From positions 372,001-436,000 of the forward strand of contig NZ_JBOFQF010000028.1 of NCBI RefSeq assembly GCF_051660745.1: a stretch of DNA of 64,000 nt. Reading direction: 5' to 3'. The notes under the pieces are model-generated. The model was given only the letters and a program-made list of their open reading frames with translations, did no database searches and was not told where the DNA came from. The stretch is from Segniliparus sp051660745 (GTDB lineage Bacteria; Actinomycetota; Actinomycetes; Mycobacteriales; Mycobacteriaceae). A program made the position numbers and the translations under genes. This document shows, piece after piece, positions 58,050 to 64,000 of the stretch. The first letter of the stretch is position 1, and every line of letters starts with the position of its first letter.

Positions 58050-58977
58050 GAGAGGTCCCCGGTCCGCGAAGCAGCGGACGCGAGAAGGCGTGCTCGACCA
58101 GAGGCAGGTGCTCCATGCATCGCTGCAGAGACGTGAGCCCGTCCACCCCAGCGGCTTCGACCAGCGCTTTGACCGGAACTCCTGCAGCGAGATGCTTGAC
58201 GATCCAAGTCGTGCGCATCCGAGAGGTCGAAGGCTCGTTCTCGGCGCCGCGCATGAAATGCGCAACGACGTTCGCATTGGGCCGTGCAGCATCGGGCCGG
58301 AACACGAACGACTCCGGGTCCGAGCCGGACAGCGCCACAGCTGCGAGTGAGCCCTCCCACTCCATCAACACTGGCACGGTTCTCGACCGTCGCCCGATCA
58401 CCTTGACGAGCACTCCGGCGACATCGGCGGACACATGGCCCCGCCGCAAGTCGATGATCTCCCCGCCAGAAAGCCCCGCCCCCAAGCCAAGGGCGAGCAG
58501 GATCTTCGCGTCGGCGCGGCGCGCGGAGGTTCGTTGGCCCGCTGCCCACGACCGCAGCGAAGCCTGCTCGGCGTGGGTATAGGGCAAGGCCTTGAAGTCT
58601 GGGCGAATGCCGGGCAGATGCTGGTTCTGGTGCTCTGGGGCCAGCACCTCGCCCATCCGCAGCAAACGGGAGCGGTAAGTGCCTCGCGTCGTCTTGGCCA
58701 AACCATCGCAGCCTTTCGCGATGAAGAGGCCGACAGTCGAGCGACGAAATACTACGTCGAGCTCCAATGGCAGCCCGTTCCTCCACGCCCAGAGCGCGAG
58801 CTGCGCAGCAGATCCCGACAAACTCCTGGCCGAGTGCGGGATATGGCCATCGCATGCCTGGACAGCCGCGAGGACGAACCCTTCGATCGCGGCCCACTCA
58901 TCCACAGGAAGGCGGGGGACATACTTTCGTGTTGAGATGGCCGAGACGGTCCGGTCGTCCGTAGGCCCGGTTCTCAT
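58030..58977 (-). CDS. tyrosine-recombinase-like protein with substituted catalytic residues
   Basis: 315 residues. N-terminal SAM-like core-binding part and a catalytic-domain-like half: KILLALGLGAGLSGGEIIDLRRG aligns with the box I region but has Ser where Arg stands, SRMRTTWIVKHLAAGVPVKALVEAAGV aligns with box II (Arg255 kept, the preceding His replaced by Ser), and the nucleophile position LQRCMEHL has Cys287 instead of Tyr. It therefore resembles an integrase that could not cut DNA by the usual chemistry. Upstream partner of the DDE gene. Confidence 0.65.
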   Translation of the reverse strand: MRTGPTDDRTVSAISTRKYVPRLPVDEWAAIEGFVLAAVQACDGHIPHSARSLSGSAAQLALWAWRNGLPLELDVVFRRSTVGLFIAKGCDGLAKTTRGTYRSRLLRMGEVLAPEHQNQHLPGIRPDFKALPYTHAEQASLRSWAAGQRTSARRADAKILLALGLGAGLSGGEIIDLRRGHVSADVAGVLVKVIGRRSRTVPVLMEWEGSLAAVALSGSDPESFVFRPDAARPNANVVAHFMRGAENEPSTSRMRTTWIVKHLAAGVPVKALVEAAGVDGLTSLQRCMEHLPLVEHAFSRPLLRGPGTSHVRRDR

Positions 58978-59049
58978 CTTTTCGCTCCTCGTCGCGAGAG
59001 CGAGGTCCTCTTGAACTGGCTGATGACCAGCGTCGATGGCCGTGTGCTC

Positions 59050-59078
59050 TTGCGGCGCGGCAGGACTGGATGTAGAAT
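59050..59078 (+). promoter_or_regulatory. promoter of a candidate small RNA
   Basis: TTGCGG (59050-59055) and TAGAAT (59073-59078) with 17 bases between; divergent from the recombinase operon. Confidence 0.45.
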
Positions 59079-59084
59079 GGACAT

Positions 59085-59161
59085 AGCAAAGGCTCCTTCG
59101 ATGTCACGAGGGTTTTGCGCTAGGGCGGGTCACCAGTTGGCGCTGGTGACCCGCCATTTTT
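59085..59161 (+). ncRNA. candidate small RNA upstream of the recombinase gene
   Basis: From the predicted start near 59085 to the terminator T run at 59157-59161, about 77 nt, no open reading frame with support. Function unknown; by position it may be divergent or antisense control of the element. Confidence 0.45.
59124..59161 (+). terminator. intrinsic terminator
   Basis: Stem GGCGGGTCACCAG (59124-59136) with CTGGTGACCCGCC (59143-59155), six-base loop, then ATTTTTCTGTTTT. It is oriented for + strand transcripts. Confidence 0.85.
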
Positions 59162-59210
59162 CTGTTTTAAGGTGTTCAATTTCTAGGCGCTGGGCCCGGC
59201 GGTTACGCGA

Positions 59211-59739
59211 TCACGGTTCCTCCTGGGAGTGTTGACCAGGGGTTGTGGCTTGCTGTATCGGAGTAGGGGAGTCTGCCCTCAGGACGAAGTGGTAGCGGTC
59301 GACCTTGCGGATCGCGCCTTCGGCGACTAACCGGTCGAACGCCGCGTTGACCGGCACCAGGGGCTTGCTTCCAATACGCGCTGAGCGCTTTCGCCGGGAA
59401 TGCCTTGAAGAACGCGTCGAAGAAAGCCTTTTTCGTGGTCGGTCGCCCATGGAAAGCGGTCATCACGTCGGTCACCATCAACGAGCTCCGCAACCTGCGG
59501 ACGGTGCTGCCGTTGGCGGGCAGATACCGGTCGAGCAGCACCTCGCGGTCGCGAGATTCGTTTTCGCGGTCGAGTGTCTCGGCTGAGGAATCCGGCGCGG
59601 AGCCGACCTCGCTCTGCGAGCGAGGAGTGAGGATGCCGTGGATGGCGTGTAAAAAAGCCTCCAATTGGCCGACGGTGCGCAGAGAGGCTTCCAATTGGCG
59701 TAATGCCTCAATAATTTGCCTGTCCTGAAGAACCGCCAT
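59211..59739 (-). pseudogene. frameshifted small gene, possible DNA-binding regulator
   Basis: ATG 59739 opens MAVLQDRQIIEALRQLEASLRTVGQLEAFLHAIHG...TDVMTAFHGRPTTKKAFFDAFFKAFPAKALSAYW; after about residue 125 the sensible sequence continues in another frame as KPLVPVNAAFDRLVAEGAIRKVDRYHFVLRAD and stops at 59211. One extra base around 59370-59380 explains the break. The second half (helix, DRLVAEGAIRKVDRYHFVL) resembles a winged-helix domain. Its upstream region carries tandem TGCAACAC sites, so it may be the protein that reads them. Either a decayed gene or a sequencing error. Confidence 0.5.
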
Positions 59740-59822
59740 GCATAGTAATAATACACAATAAGCCTTGTCCCGCAATACCGGGGAATCCAAGCGATCTCTC
59801 CCCGGGAGGAGCGCCAAAAGCA

Positions 59823-59843
59823 TGCAACACAATGGTGCAACAC
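59823..59843. promoter_or_regulatory. tandem TGCAACAC sites upstream of the small regulator-like gene
   Basis: TGCAACAC at 59823-59830 and 59836-59843, 13 bases apart, the second followed by ATGTTG. The same two-copy arrangement with the same spacing is found at 61024-61044. Confidence 0.6.
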
Positions 59844-59869
59844 ATGTTGACACAACATGCGTTGAATGT

Positions 59870-60330
59870 CGAAAGGATCGACCAGGGGTGTCGATGCGCG
59901 CGCAGTTTACCTGCGTCTATTCGGTTACGGATTTCATGTTGATTTTCATTATGACTGGTTTTTCGGGTGGTTTGAATTTTCATTCTGATTCGACCTAGAC
60001 GGCTGTCGTAATTTCATTTGAATAATTTTCACCAAGGGTTCGAGATCATAGGCATCGCGTGAAAATCAGCGGGCCTGTATCGGAGCGCTAGAAGAGGAGA
60101 GGCTGTGTGGTGTCCGAGCCACATCGCTTGGGCCGTGTTGCAATGTGTGGCCAGTCCTGGATTGAGTGAAACGCAAGCCGTGTAGGGGCACTGCAACGCT
60201 TCCGGAACATCTGCAGTGCCGCTGCGGCATCGTGGGGAGGACGAAGGGCATGACTCAGCGTGCCGAGACGAGGTGCTGGGTGCTGGGTGCTGGGTGCTGT
60301 TATATGTGCTCGTGTCGAAGCCGCGATGCG
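59870..60330. other. AT-richer gap without a convincing gene
   Basis: Lower GC than the rest of the window. It contains one inverted copy of TGCAACAC (60135-60142), a near copy (TGCAACGC, 60192-60199) and a three-unit 7-base microsatellite at 60274-60294. Short open frames exist but none has codon use or motifs that would support a gene. Confidence 0.5.
60274..60299 (+). repeat. 7-base tandem repeat TGCTGGG
   Basis: Three perfect units (60274-60294) and a partial fourth (TGCTG). Confidence 0.8.
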
Positions 60331-60854
60331 AAACCTGCCTTAATTCCTCGATACCGACTGACGGATCACGGCACGCTGACGGTAGAGGCAGAAGTTAACC
60401 GAATCAGATCAAATGATCCGAGGCTCGAGCTAGTCCAACGGGTCGAGTGGATGAACTGCTAGCCGATGTGCGTAGGTATCAAGCTAGGGCCGCAGGATCT
60501 CTGGAGCGAGGATCTAATGATTATGTTTTAGACGACCTAATGACGAGCGGAAAGCTGCTCGTGGCTGCGAAAGGTCTGCCAAAAAGATTCGTCGGACACT
60601 GTTGAAACGCGGGCTGAGGAAGCTTTTAAAAATGAAACGACGAGGTTGTCGGAGGTACACGGCAGCAAAACTGCTGAAGGCACGAACGTGCTCGGTATTT
60701 GGATGAACCGCGTATTCATGAGCAAGAAGCCCCTGATGAGGGCTTGGAGCCTCTTGACCGGGGGGATTTCGATGCCGCCCTACGAACTCAGCTCAACTCA
60801 AAGGAAGTGAAAGTTCTGATTCGCTCTCTCGGGAAGCTGAGTCGCTGCCGATGA
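60331..60854 (+). pseudogene. decayed gene of unknown function
   Basis: Coherent amino-acid sequence passes through shifting frames: KPALIPRYRLTDHGTLTVEAEVNRIRSNDPRLELVQ, then RVDELLADVRRYQARAAG (frame from about 60447 to a stop at 60605), then DTVETRAEEAFKNETTRLSEVHG (from 60595), then YLDEPRIHEQEAPDEGLEPLDRGDFDAALRTQLNSKEVKVLIRSL (60696-60854). At least three frameshifts. The product seems to have been a charged, partly coiled-coil protein; family not recognised. Confidence 0.45.
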
Positions 60855-61023
60855 TTTTCCACCCATGAACCTGGGGCCAGAAATTCTACAGTTCCGTGCG
60901 TCGGATTCTTTCTACTTCAGCTCCACGGGCTAAGGACACCGGGCTGCGGGCACGGCGAGGATGCTCTGAGCCGCCCAAGGCTTTCCAGACTGGTTCACTG
61001 GTATGTGCGCTGACATATGCACA

Positions 61024-61044
61024 TGCAACACGTGCATGCAACAC
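61024..61044. promoter_or_regulatory. tandem TGCAACAC sites upstream of the secretion cassette
   Basis: TGCAACAC at 61024-61031 and 61037-61044 (13-base spacing), the second followed by ATGTAGG and a TAGGGT hexamer (about 61055-61060) that can be the -10 of the cassette. Flanking bases also make the palindrome CATGCA-N5-TGCATG. Confidence 0.6.
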
Positions 61045-61103
61045 ATGTAGGTGCTAGGGTGCCGAGCAGGAGAATCATCGGTTCGATCGCAGGTGGGAAA
61101 GTT

Positions 61104-61421
61104 ATGGCGGACGAAGACTTGAGGGTCGACCCGGACGGGGCACGCGCGATGACGGGCTGGCTTGAGTCCTTCGGGTCGTACTTGAAGGGCTTCACCGACA
61201 GCCTCATCCAAGGCTTCGCCCCTGCGCCCGGTTCGGCGGAGCCGTCGGGCGCGATGCTCGCCGAGGTGCTGGAGAGCCACCACGAGGCGATGCGTGAGGA
61301 GGCCAAAGGCCTGCACGGGGAGATTCAGACGACGACGGCGAAGGTCCTCGACGGGGTGAACGTCATCCTCGAGAAGGACTGGGACGGCGGACGGGGCATC
61401 GCCCGCACGGTCGAGGGGTGA
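61104..61421 (+). CDS. EspC/DUF2580-like type VII secretion-associated protein
   Basis: 105 residues, all helical: MADEDLRVDPDGARAMTGWLESFGSYLKGFTDSLIQGF and a second helix AMLAEVLESHHEAMREEAKGLHGEIQTTTAKVLDGVNVILEKD. The opening (DEDLRVDPDGAR) and length match the small ESX-associated family that accompanies WXG100-type substrates. No clear YxxxD/E export signal at the C-terminus. First gene of a four-gene cassette behind the TGCAACAC sites. It probably forms a dimer with, or is exported with, the following proteins. Confidence 0.7.
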   Translation: MADEDLRVDPDGARAMTGWLESFGSYLKGFTDSLIQGFAPAPGSAEPSGAMLAEVLESHHEAMREEAKGLHGEIQTTTAKVLDGVNVILEKDWDGGRGIARTVEG

Positions 61422-61427
61422 GGCACC

Positions 61428-62246
61428 GTGGAGCGTCCGGCTGAGTGGTACGAGGGTCGTCCCGCTGCGAACGTGCGCTTCCACGAGGGCCTGGACGGGC
61501 TGCAGGCGAGGCTCGTGTCGTTGGCGGATGTGCCTGCTCAGGTCTCGTTCGGGTTCACCACCGCGACTTCGGACGAGTTCCGTGTGACCGTGGGCGGCTC
61601 CGGTGTCCCGCACGAGATCGCCACCAGCGCGCCCGGCGTGGGGCCGTTGTTGAAGTGGGCGGTCATGAAGGCCGTGCACGAGATGCACTCCAGACGCTCC
61701 GCGATCACCTCGCTGCTCACCGGCGTCCAGCAGTTCGGACTCGGGGCCTTCAACCCCGGCGGCGGGGCCGTGGGCGTGCGGGAGGCCCCCGAAAACCGGG
61801 AGGACGCCGCAGAGTTCGATCGGCTCATCCAAGCAGCCCACGAAGGCTCGCAGGCCGCGCGGGCGGAGCTCGAGGAGCACATGGCCACCGGAACAGCCGC
61901 CTTCGCCGCGCACGCCCCGCAGGGAACGGTCGCCGCGACAGTGGACTCGACGCTGCTCGTGACCCGGCTGCAGGCGCGATTCCTCCCCACAGGCGCGGAC
62001 CAACGGCTGGGATGGCTTCTACGCGCGGCGGGCATCGCACACCTGGGCTGGGAGCGCCGCAGCGGCGCCAGTTGGGCCCAGGACGTGCCGCAGTTCTCCG
62101 ACCAGCTGCCCGGCCAACCCTCGTTCTTCGACCTCCTCGGCGCGGGGGAGGCCGGATGGCCCCCCGAAGACCCCGTCGAGCGGGCCGACCGCGAGGAGTT
62201 CCTCGCCGACGCCGTGATCCGGACCCCGGACCAGAAGGCGGCGTAG
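61428..62246 (+). CDS. hypothetical protein of the secretion cassette
   Basis: 272 residues from GTG 61428. Soluble, alpha/beta: a beta-rich start (VPAQVSFGFTTATSDEFRVTVGGSG), helices (LLKWAVMKAVHEMHSRRSAITSLLTGVQQFG), and a C-terminal part (FSDQLPGQPSFFDLLGAGEAGWPPEDPVERADREEFLAD). No recognised family. By position between the EspC-like gene and the long substrate gene, a chaperone role is possible. Its stop abuts the GTG of the next gene. Confidence 0.65.
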   Translation: MERPAEWYEGRPAANVRFHEGLDGLQARLVSLADVPAQVSFGFTTATSDEFRVTVGGSGVPHEIATSAPGVGPLLKWAVMKAVHEMHSRRSAITSLLTGVQQFGLGAFNPGGGAVGVREAPENREDAAEFDRLIQAAHEGSQAARAELEEHMATGTAAFAAHAPQGTVAATVDSTLLVTRLQARFLPTGADQRLGWLLRAAGIAHLGWERRSGASWAQDVPQFSDQLPGQPSFFDLLGAGEAGWPPEDPVERADREEFLADAVIRTPDQKAA

Positions 62247-63512
62247 GTGGCGTTCCCGAAACCGACCGGCGAGCTCGCCGACGATCTGATCGGCGATTTC
62301 TGGCCCCAAGGGAACGAGGACTCACTGCGCGAGGACGGGCAGGCGTTGATCGCGGACGGGCAGCGCCGCCAAGAGGACGCGAAAGAGATGCTCAGCGGCG
62401 CGGGCGGGTTCCAAGAGGTGTTCGGCGGCAAACGCCTCGACGCGGCGCAGCGCAAGACCGAGGAACACGCCCGCCAGCTCTCCGCCATCGGCGACGCGCG
62501 GGAGCGCCGCGGAAAAGCCCGCACCGCCATCGCGGACCTTCACGCCGACGCGAAAGACCGCATCGACCGGATCGTCCGGACCGCCGAAGTCCAACTCGTC
62601 GCCGCCCAAGCCGCTCTGCGCGGCCAGCCCGCCGCGGTTGCCGCGGCCCGGGAGAACATCAAGAACGCGGGACGGGCGGCGGTCCAAGGAGTCAACGCCC
62701 AGCTGGCCGCCGACATCGCCAAATACAAAGAGACCCCCGCGCAAGAGTCCGGGGGCTGCTGCGGTGCCGGGTTCGCCGTGCGCGAGATGGCCGGCTGGCA
62801 GGAGTGCGAGGCCGCCTACCAGCTCGCGATCAAGCACTGCCGGAACCTGCCCGACAAGAAGCGTCGAGCCCTCTGCTACGCGGAGGCGGCGGACGACCTC
62901 GCGAAATGCCGGGCCGAGTCCGACCGGCCGCCCCAACCCAGGCCCAGGCGCAAACCAGCGCCGCCGAAACCGCCGCCGCCCAGGCGCGACCCCGAGCCGG
63001 ACCCCCAGCCGCAGAAGCCCCCGCCTCCGCCGAGCCAGCCCGAGCCCCAACAGCCGGCGCCGGTCCCGCCGCGCCCGCAGCAGCCCGTGCCTGAGCCCCA
63101 GAAGCAACCCCCTCCCGCGCCGCCGTCGCCCTCGCCGACTCCGGTCCCAGCGCCGCCTTCTCCCTCCCCGGAGCCAGCTCCCGCGCCGACGACCCCGCAG
63201 ACCACCCCCGCGCCGGAGCCGCAACCGCCAGGGGCGCCGCAGCCCTCCCCGGAGCCGAAACCTGCCCCGTCGACCCCGCAGACCCAACCGCCCGGGCCGC
63301 CCGGCGGGCCGACACCGACCCCGGGCCCGTGGTTCCCGCCCCTGCCGCACATCCCGGAGCCGCGCTTCCCCAACCCGTTCCCGCGGCCCGATCCGCGCCA
63401 CCCGCACCCGGGCCCGTTCCCCGGGCCGTTCCCGATCCCGCCGATCCCCATCCCGATCCCGGTGGAAGACCCCCAGCCCAATCCGCCGCCCGAACCGGGC
63501 CAAGATGTCTGA
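62247..63512 (+). CDS. long proline-rich cassette protein, probable secreted effector scaffold
   Basis: 421 residues. Residues 1-170 are helical and charged (LREDGQALIADGQRRQEDAKEML...TAIADLHADAKDRIDRIVRTAEVQLVAAQAALRGQPAAVAAARENI), like the N-terminal domain of CpnT/EspA-type ESX substrates. Then a Cys-containing hairpin CEAAYQLAIKHC...CYAEAADDLAKC with a twin CX10C pattern, and about 190 residues of almost pure proline-rich sequence ending in GQDV. No toxin domain follows, although the next gene looks like an immunity gene. Start GTG 62247. Confidence 0.65.
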   Translation: MAFPKPTGELADDLIGDFWPQGNEDSLREDGQALIADGQRRQEDAKEMLSGAGGFQEVFGGKRLDAAQRKTEEHARQLSAIGDARERRGKARTAIADLHADAKDRIDRIVRTAEVQLVAAQAALRGQPAAVAAARENIKNAGRAAVQGVNAQLAADIAKYKETPAQESGGCCGAGFAVREMAGWQECEAAYQLAIKHCRNLPDKKRRALCYAEAADDLAKCRAESDRPPQPRPRRKPAPPKPPPPRRDPEPDPQPQKPPPPPSQPEPQQPAPVPPRPQQPVPEPQKQPPPAPPSPSPTPVPAPPSPSPEPAPAPTTPQTTPAPEPQPPGAPQPSPEPKPAPSTPQTQPPGPPGGPTPTPGPWFPPLPHIPEPRFPNPFPRPDPRHPHPGPFPGPFPIPPIPIPIPVEDPQPNPPPEPGQDV

Positions 63513-63530
63513 CAGGAAGAAAGGCCGAGC

Positions 63531-63851
63531 ATGGACGATGTGAACCTCGACTTCGACCCGCCGATGGCGGAACGGGTCTTCGAGAACGAGGCCGGCGGCG
63601 ACGTCGTCCTCAAACTCGGACCCCCGCAGAGGTTCGACCCCGAAGACCCCGACAGCGACTGGTACCTCCCGTACCGGATCGAGGGCCTGCCCGGAGAACC
63701 AGTGCGTCGTTCCTTCTTCGCCGGGATAGACAGCATCCAAGTCCTCGTCCTGGGCCTGGCGACCCTCGGCGACGTCCTCCGCGCAGAACCCGACGTGCGA
63801 CTCACCTTCCTCGACGACGAAGACCTCGGCCTGCCCAGCACCTACGACTAA
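63531..63851 (+). CDS. DUF6968-like protein, candidate immunity protein
   Basis: 106 residues: ERVFENEAGGDVVLKLGPPQRFDPEDPDSDWYLPYRIEGLPGEPVRRSFFAGIDSIQVLVLGLATLGDVLRAE...LTFLDDEDLGLP. The middle segment (RIEGLPGEPVRRSFFAGIDSIQVL) follows the DUF6968 pattern, a small cytoplasmic family often found beside secreted effectors. AGAAAGG lies before ATG 63531. Whether it neutralises a toxin is inference from position. Confidence 0.65.
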   Translation: MDDVNLDFDPPMAERVFENEAGGDVVLKLGPPQRFDPEDPDSDWYLPYRIEGLPGEPVRRSFFAGIDSIQVLVLGLATLGDVLRAEPDVRLTFLDDEDLGLPSTYD

Positions 63852-63860
63852 CCAAGGAAC

Positions 63861-63900
63861 CGCAGGGTGATCGATCGCGACCGAGATCGATCACCCTGCG
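63861..63900 (+). terminator. long inverted repeat after the cassette
   Basis: GCAGGGTGATCGATC (63862-63876) pairs perfectly with GATCGATCACCCTGC (63885-63899) around an eight-base loop; one more C-G pair closes it. No T run follows, so it may be a terminator of the L-shaped actinobacterial type or a recombination site. Confidence 0.5.
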
Positions 63901-64000
63901 CGGGCAGGATTCGTCTGGGACCTGAGCCCGGTCCCGCAGCTTGACCAGGACAACGAACCGCGGCACTGGCGCCGCGAGAAGAGAGGTCGGAGGCCCATGA
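63871..64000 (+). other. open frame without start at the right edge; possible start of a next gene at 63997
   Basis: From 63871 the frame stays open to the edge and reads PARAGFVWDLSPVPQLDQDNEPRHWRREKRGRRPM, plausible protein but with no start codon until ATG 63997, which has GGAGG three bases ahead. It is either the orphan tail of a swapped effector domain or noncoding sequence before the next gene. Confidence 0.35.

Larger units (their letters stand above)
56915..60926. mobile_element. putative element integrated at the ssrA 3' end
   Basis: Begins exactly where the tmRNA ends and carries a recombinase/transposase pair, a possible small RNA, a frameshifted gene and gene debris. The right end is uncertain: the nine bases CAGCTCCAC of the tmRNA end (56907-56915) recur at 60918-60926, which could be the other attachment site but could be chance. 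Confidence 0.4.

Noticed and set aside
59765..59998. 77-codon + strand frame in the AT-rich region
   Set aside because: No ribosome site, unrelated composition, and it runs through the tandem operator sites; not supported as a gene.
63329..63925. Alternative-frame reading across the end of the proline-rich gene and the DUF6968-like gene
   Set aside because: Arg/Pro-rich shadow of two real genes in another frame.
1..64000. CRISPR arrays and tRNA or rRNA genes
   Set aside because: No regularly spaced direct repeats and no cloverleaf or rRNA sequence were seen on reading; ssrA is the only tRNA-like gene noticed.

Overview
The window is high-GC actinobacterial DNA. Its gene content (RbpA, RNase E with an acidic/basic insert, two-gene Lnt/Ppm1 lipoprotein-glycolipid locus, FadE23/FadE24-type acyl-CoA dehydrogenases, a mycobacterial-type tmRNA tag, EspC-like small protein) and the order of several blocks, as I remember the Mycobacterium tuberculosis map, place it in the mycolate-containing Mycobacteriales. 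Gene order is conserved in blocks but reshuffled and interrupted, so this is probably not Mycobacterium itself; a Segniliparus-like relative is my guess, not something the sequence proves.

Layout. 0-15.1 kb: gnd, a BlaR1/BlaI-type pair, an iron-box promoter driving a short terminated RNA (MrsI-like), a thioesterase, then a dispersed urease locus (ureA, ureB, ureC, ureF) into which an MbtK-like acetyltransferase with its own iron box, an MBL hydrolase, a YeiH exporter and an SDR are interspersed; then DUF4189, an M50 protease, nat, two small unknowns and ndh. 15.3-18.6 kb: nirBD nitrite reductase. 18.8-25.4 kb: DUF4333 protein, 5'-3' exonuclease, amidohydrolase, lnt, ppm1, rbpA, a deazaflavin-type reductase. 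25.6-32 kb: a frameshifted, internally duplicated membrane protein, a GlxA-type regulator with divergent cysteine hydrolase and DJ-1 protein, mobA, an S9 peptidase, a secreted protein. 32.2-44.6 kb: the housekeeping block valS-folC-DUF4233-ndk-rne-rplU-rpmA-obg-proB with one flavoprotein inserted. 44.6-51.5 kb: VOC protein, small membrane protein, three acyl-CoA dehydrogenases behind a palindromic operator, hisN, carbonic anhydrase. 51.6-56.9 kb: prfB-ftsE-ftsX-unknown-smpB-GNAT-ssrA.

The accessory part is 55.7-64 kb. The smpB/ssrA junction has been duplicated around a GNAT gene. A DDE transposase-like gene and a tyrosine-recombinase-like gene without obvious catalytic residues abut the 3' end of ssrA; behind them lie a possible small RNA, a frameshifted small gene, a visibly AT-richer stretch with gene debris, and tandem TGCAACAC operators. 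The same operators precede a four-gene cassette (EspC-like protein, two unknown proteins including a long proline-rich one, and a DUF6968-like candidate immunity protein) that looks like a type VII secretion effector module lacking a recognisable toxin domain.

Functionally the window is mostly central metabolism, translation, RNA turnover, cell division and lipid handling. The points most worth a second look are the iron-responsive RNA candidate, the rearranged ssrA neighbourhood and the effector-like cassette.
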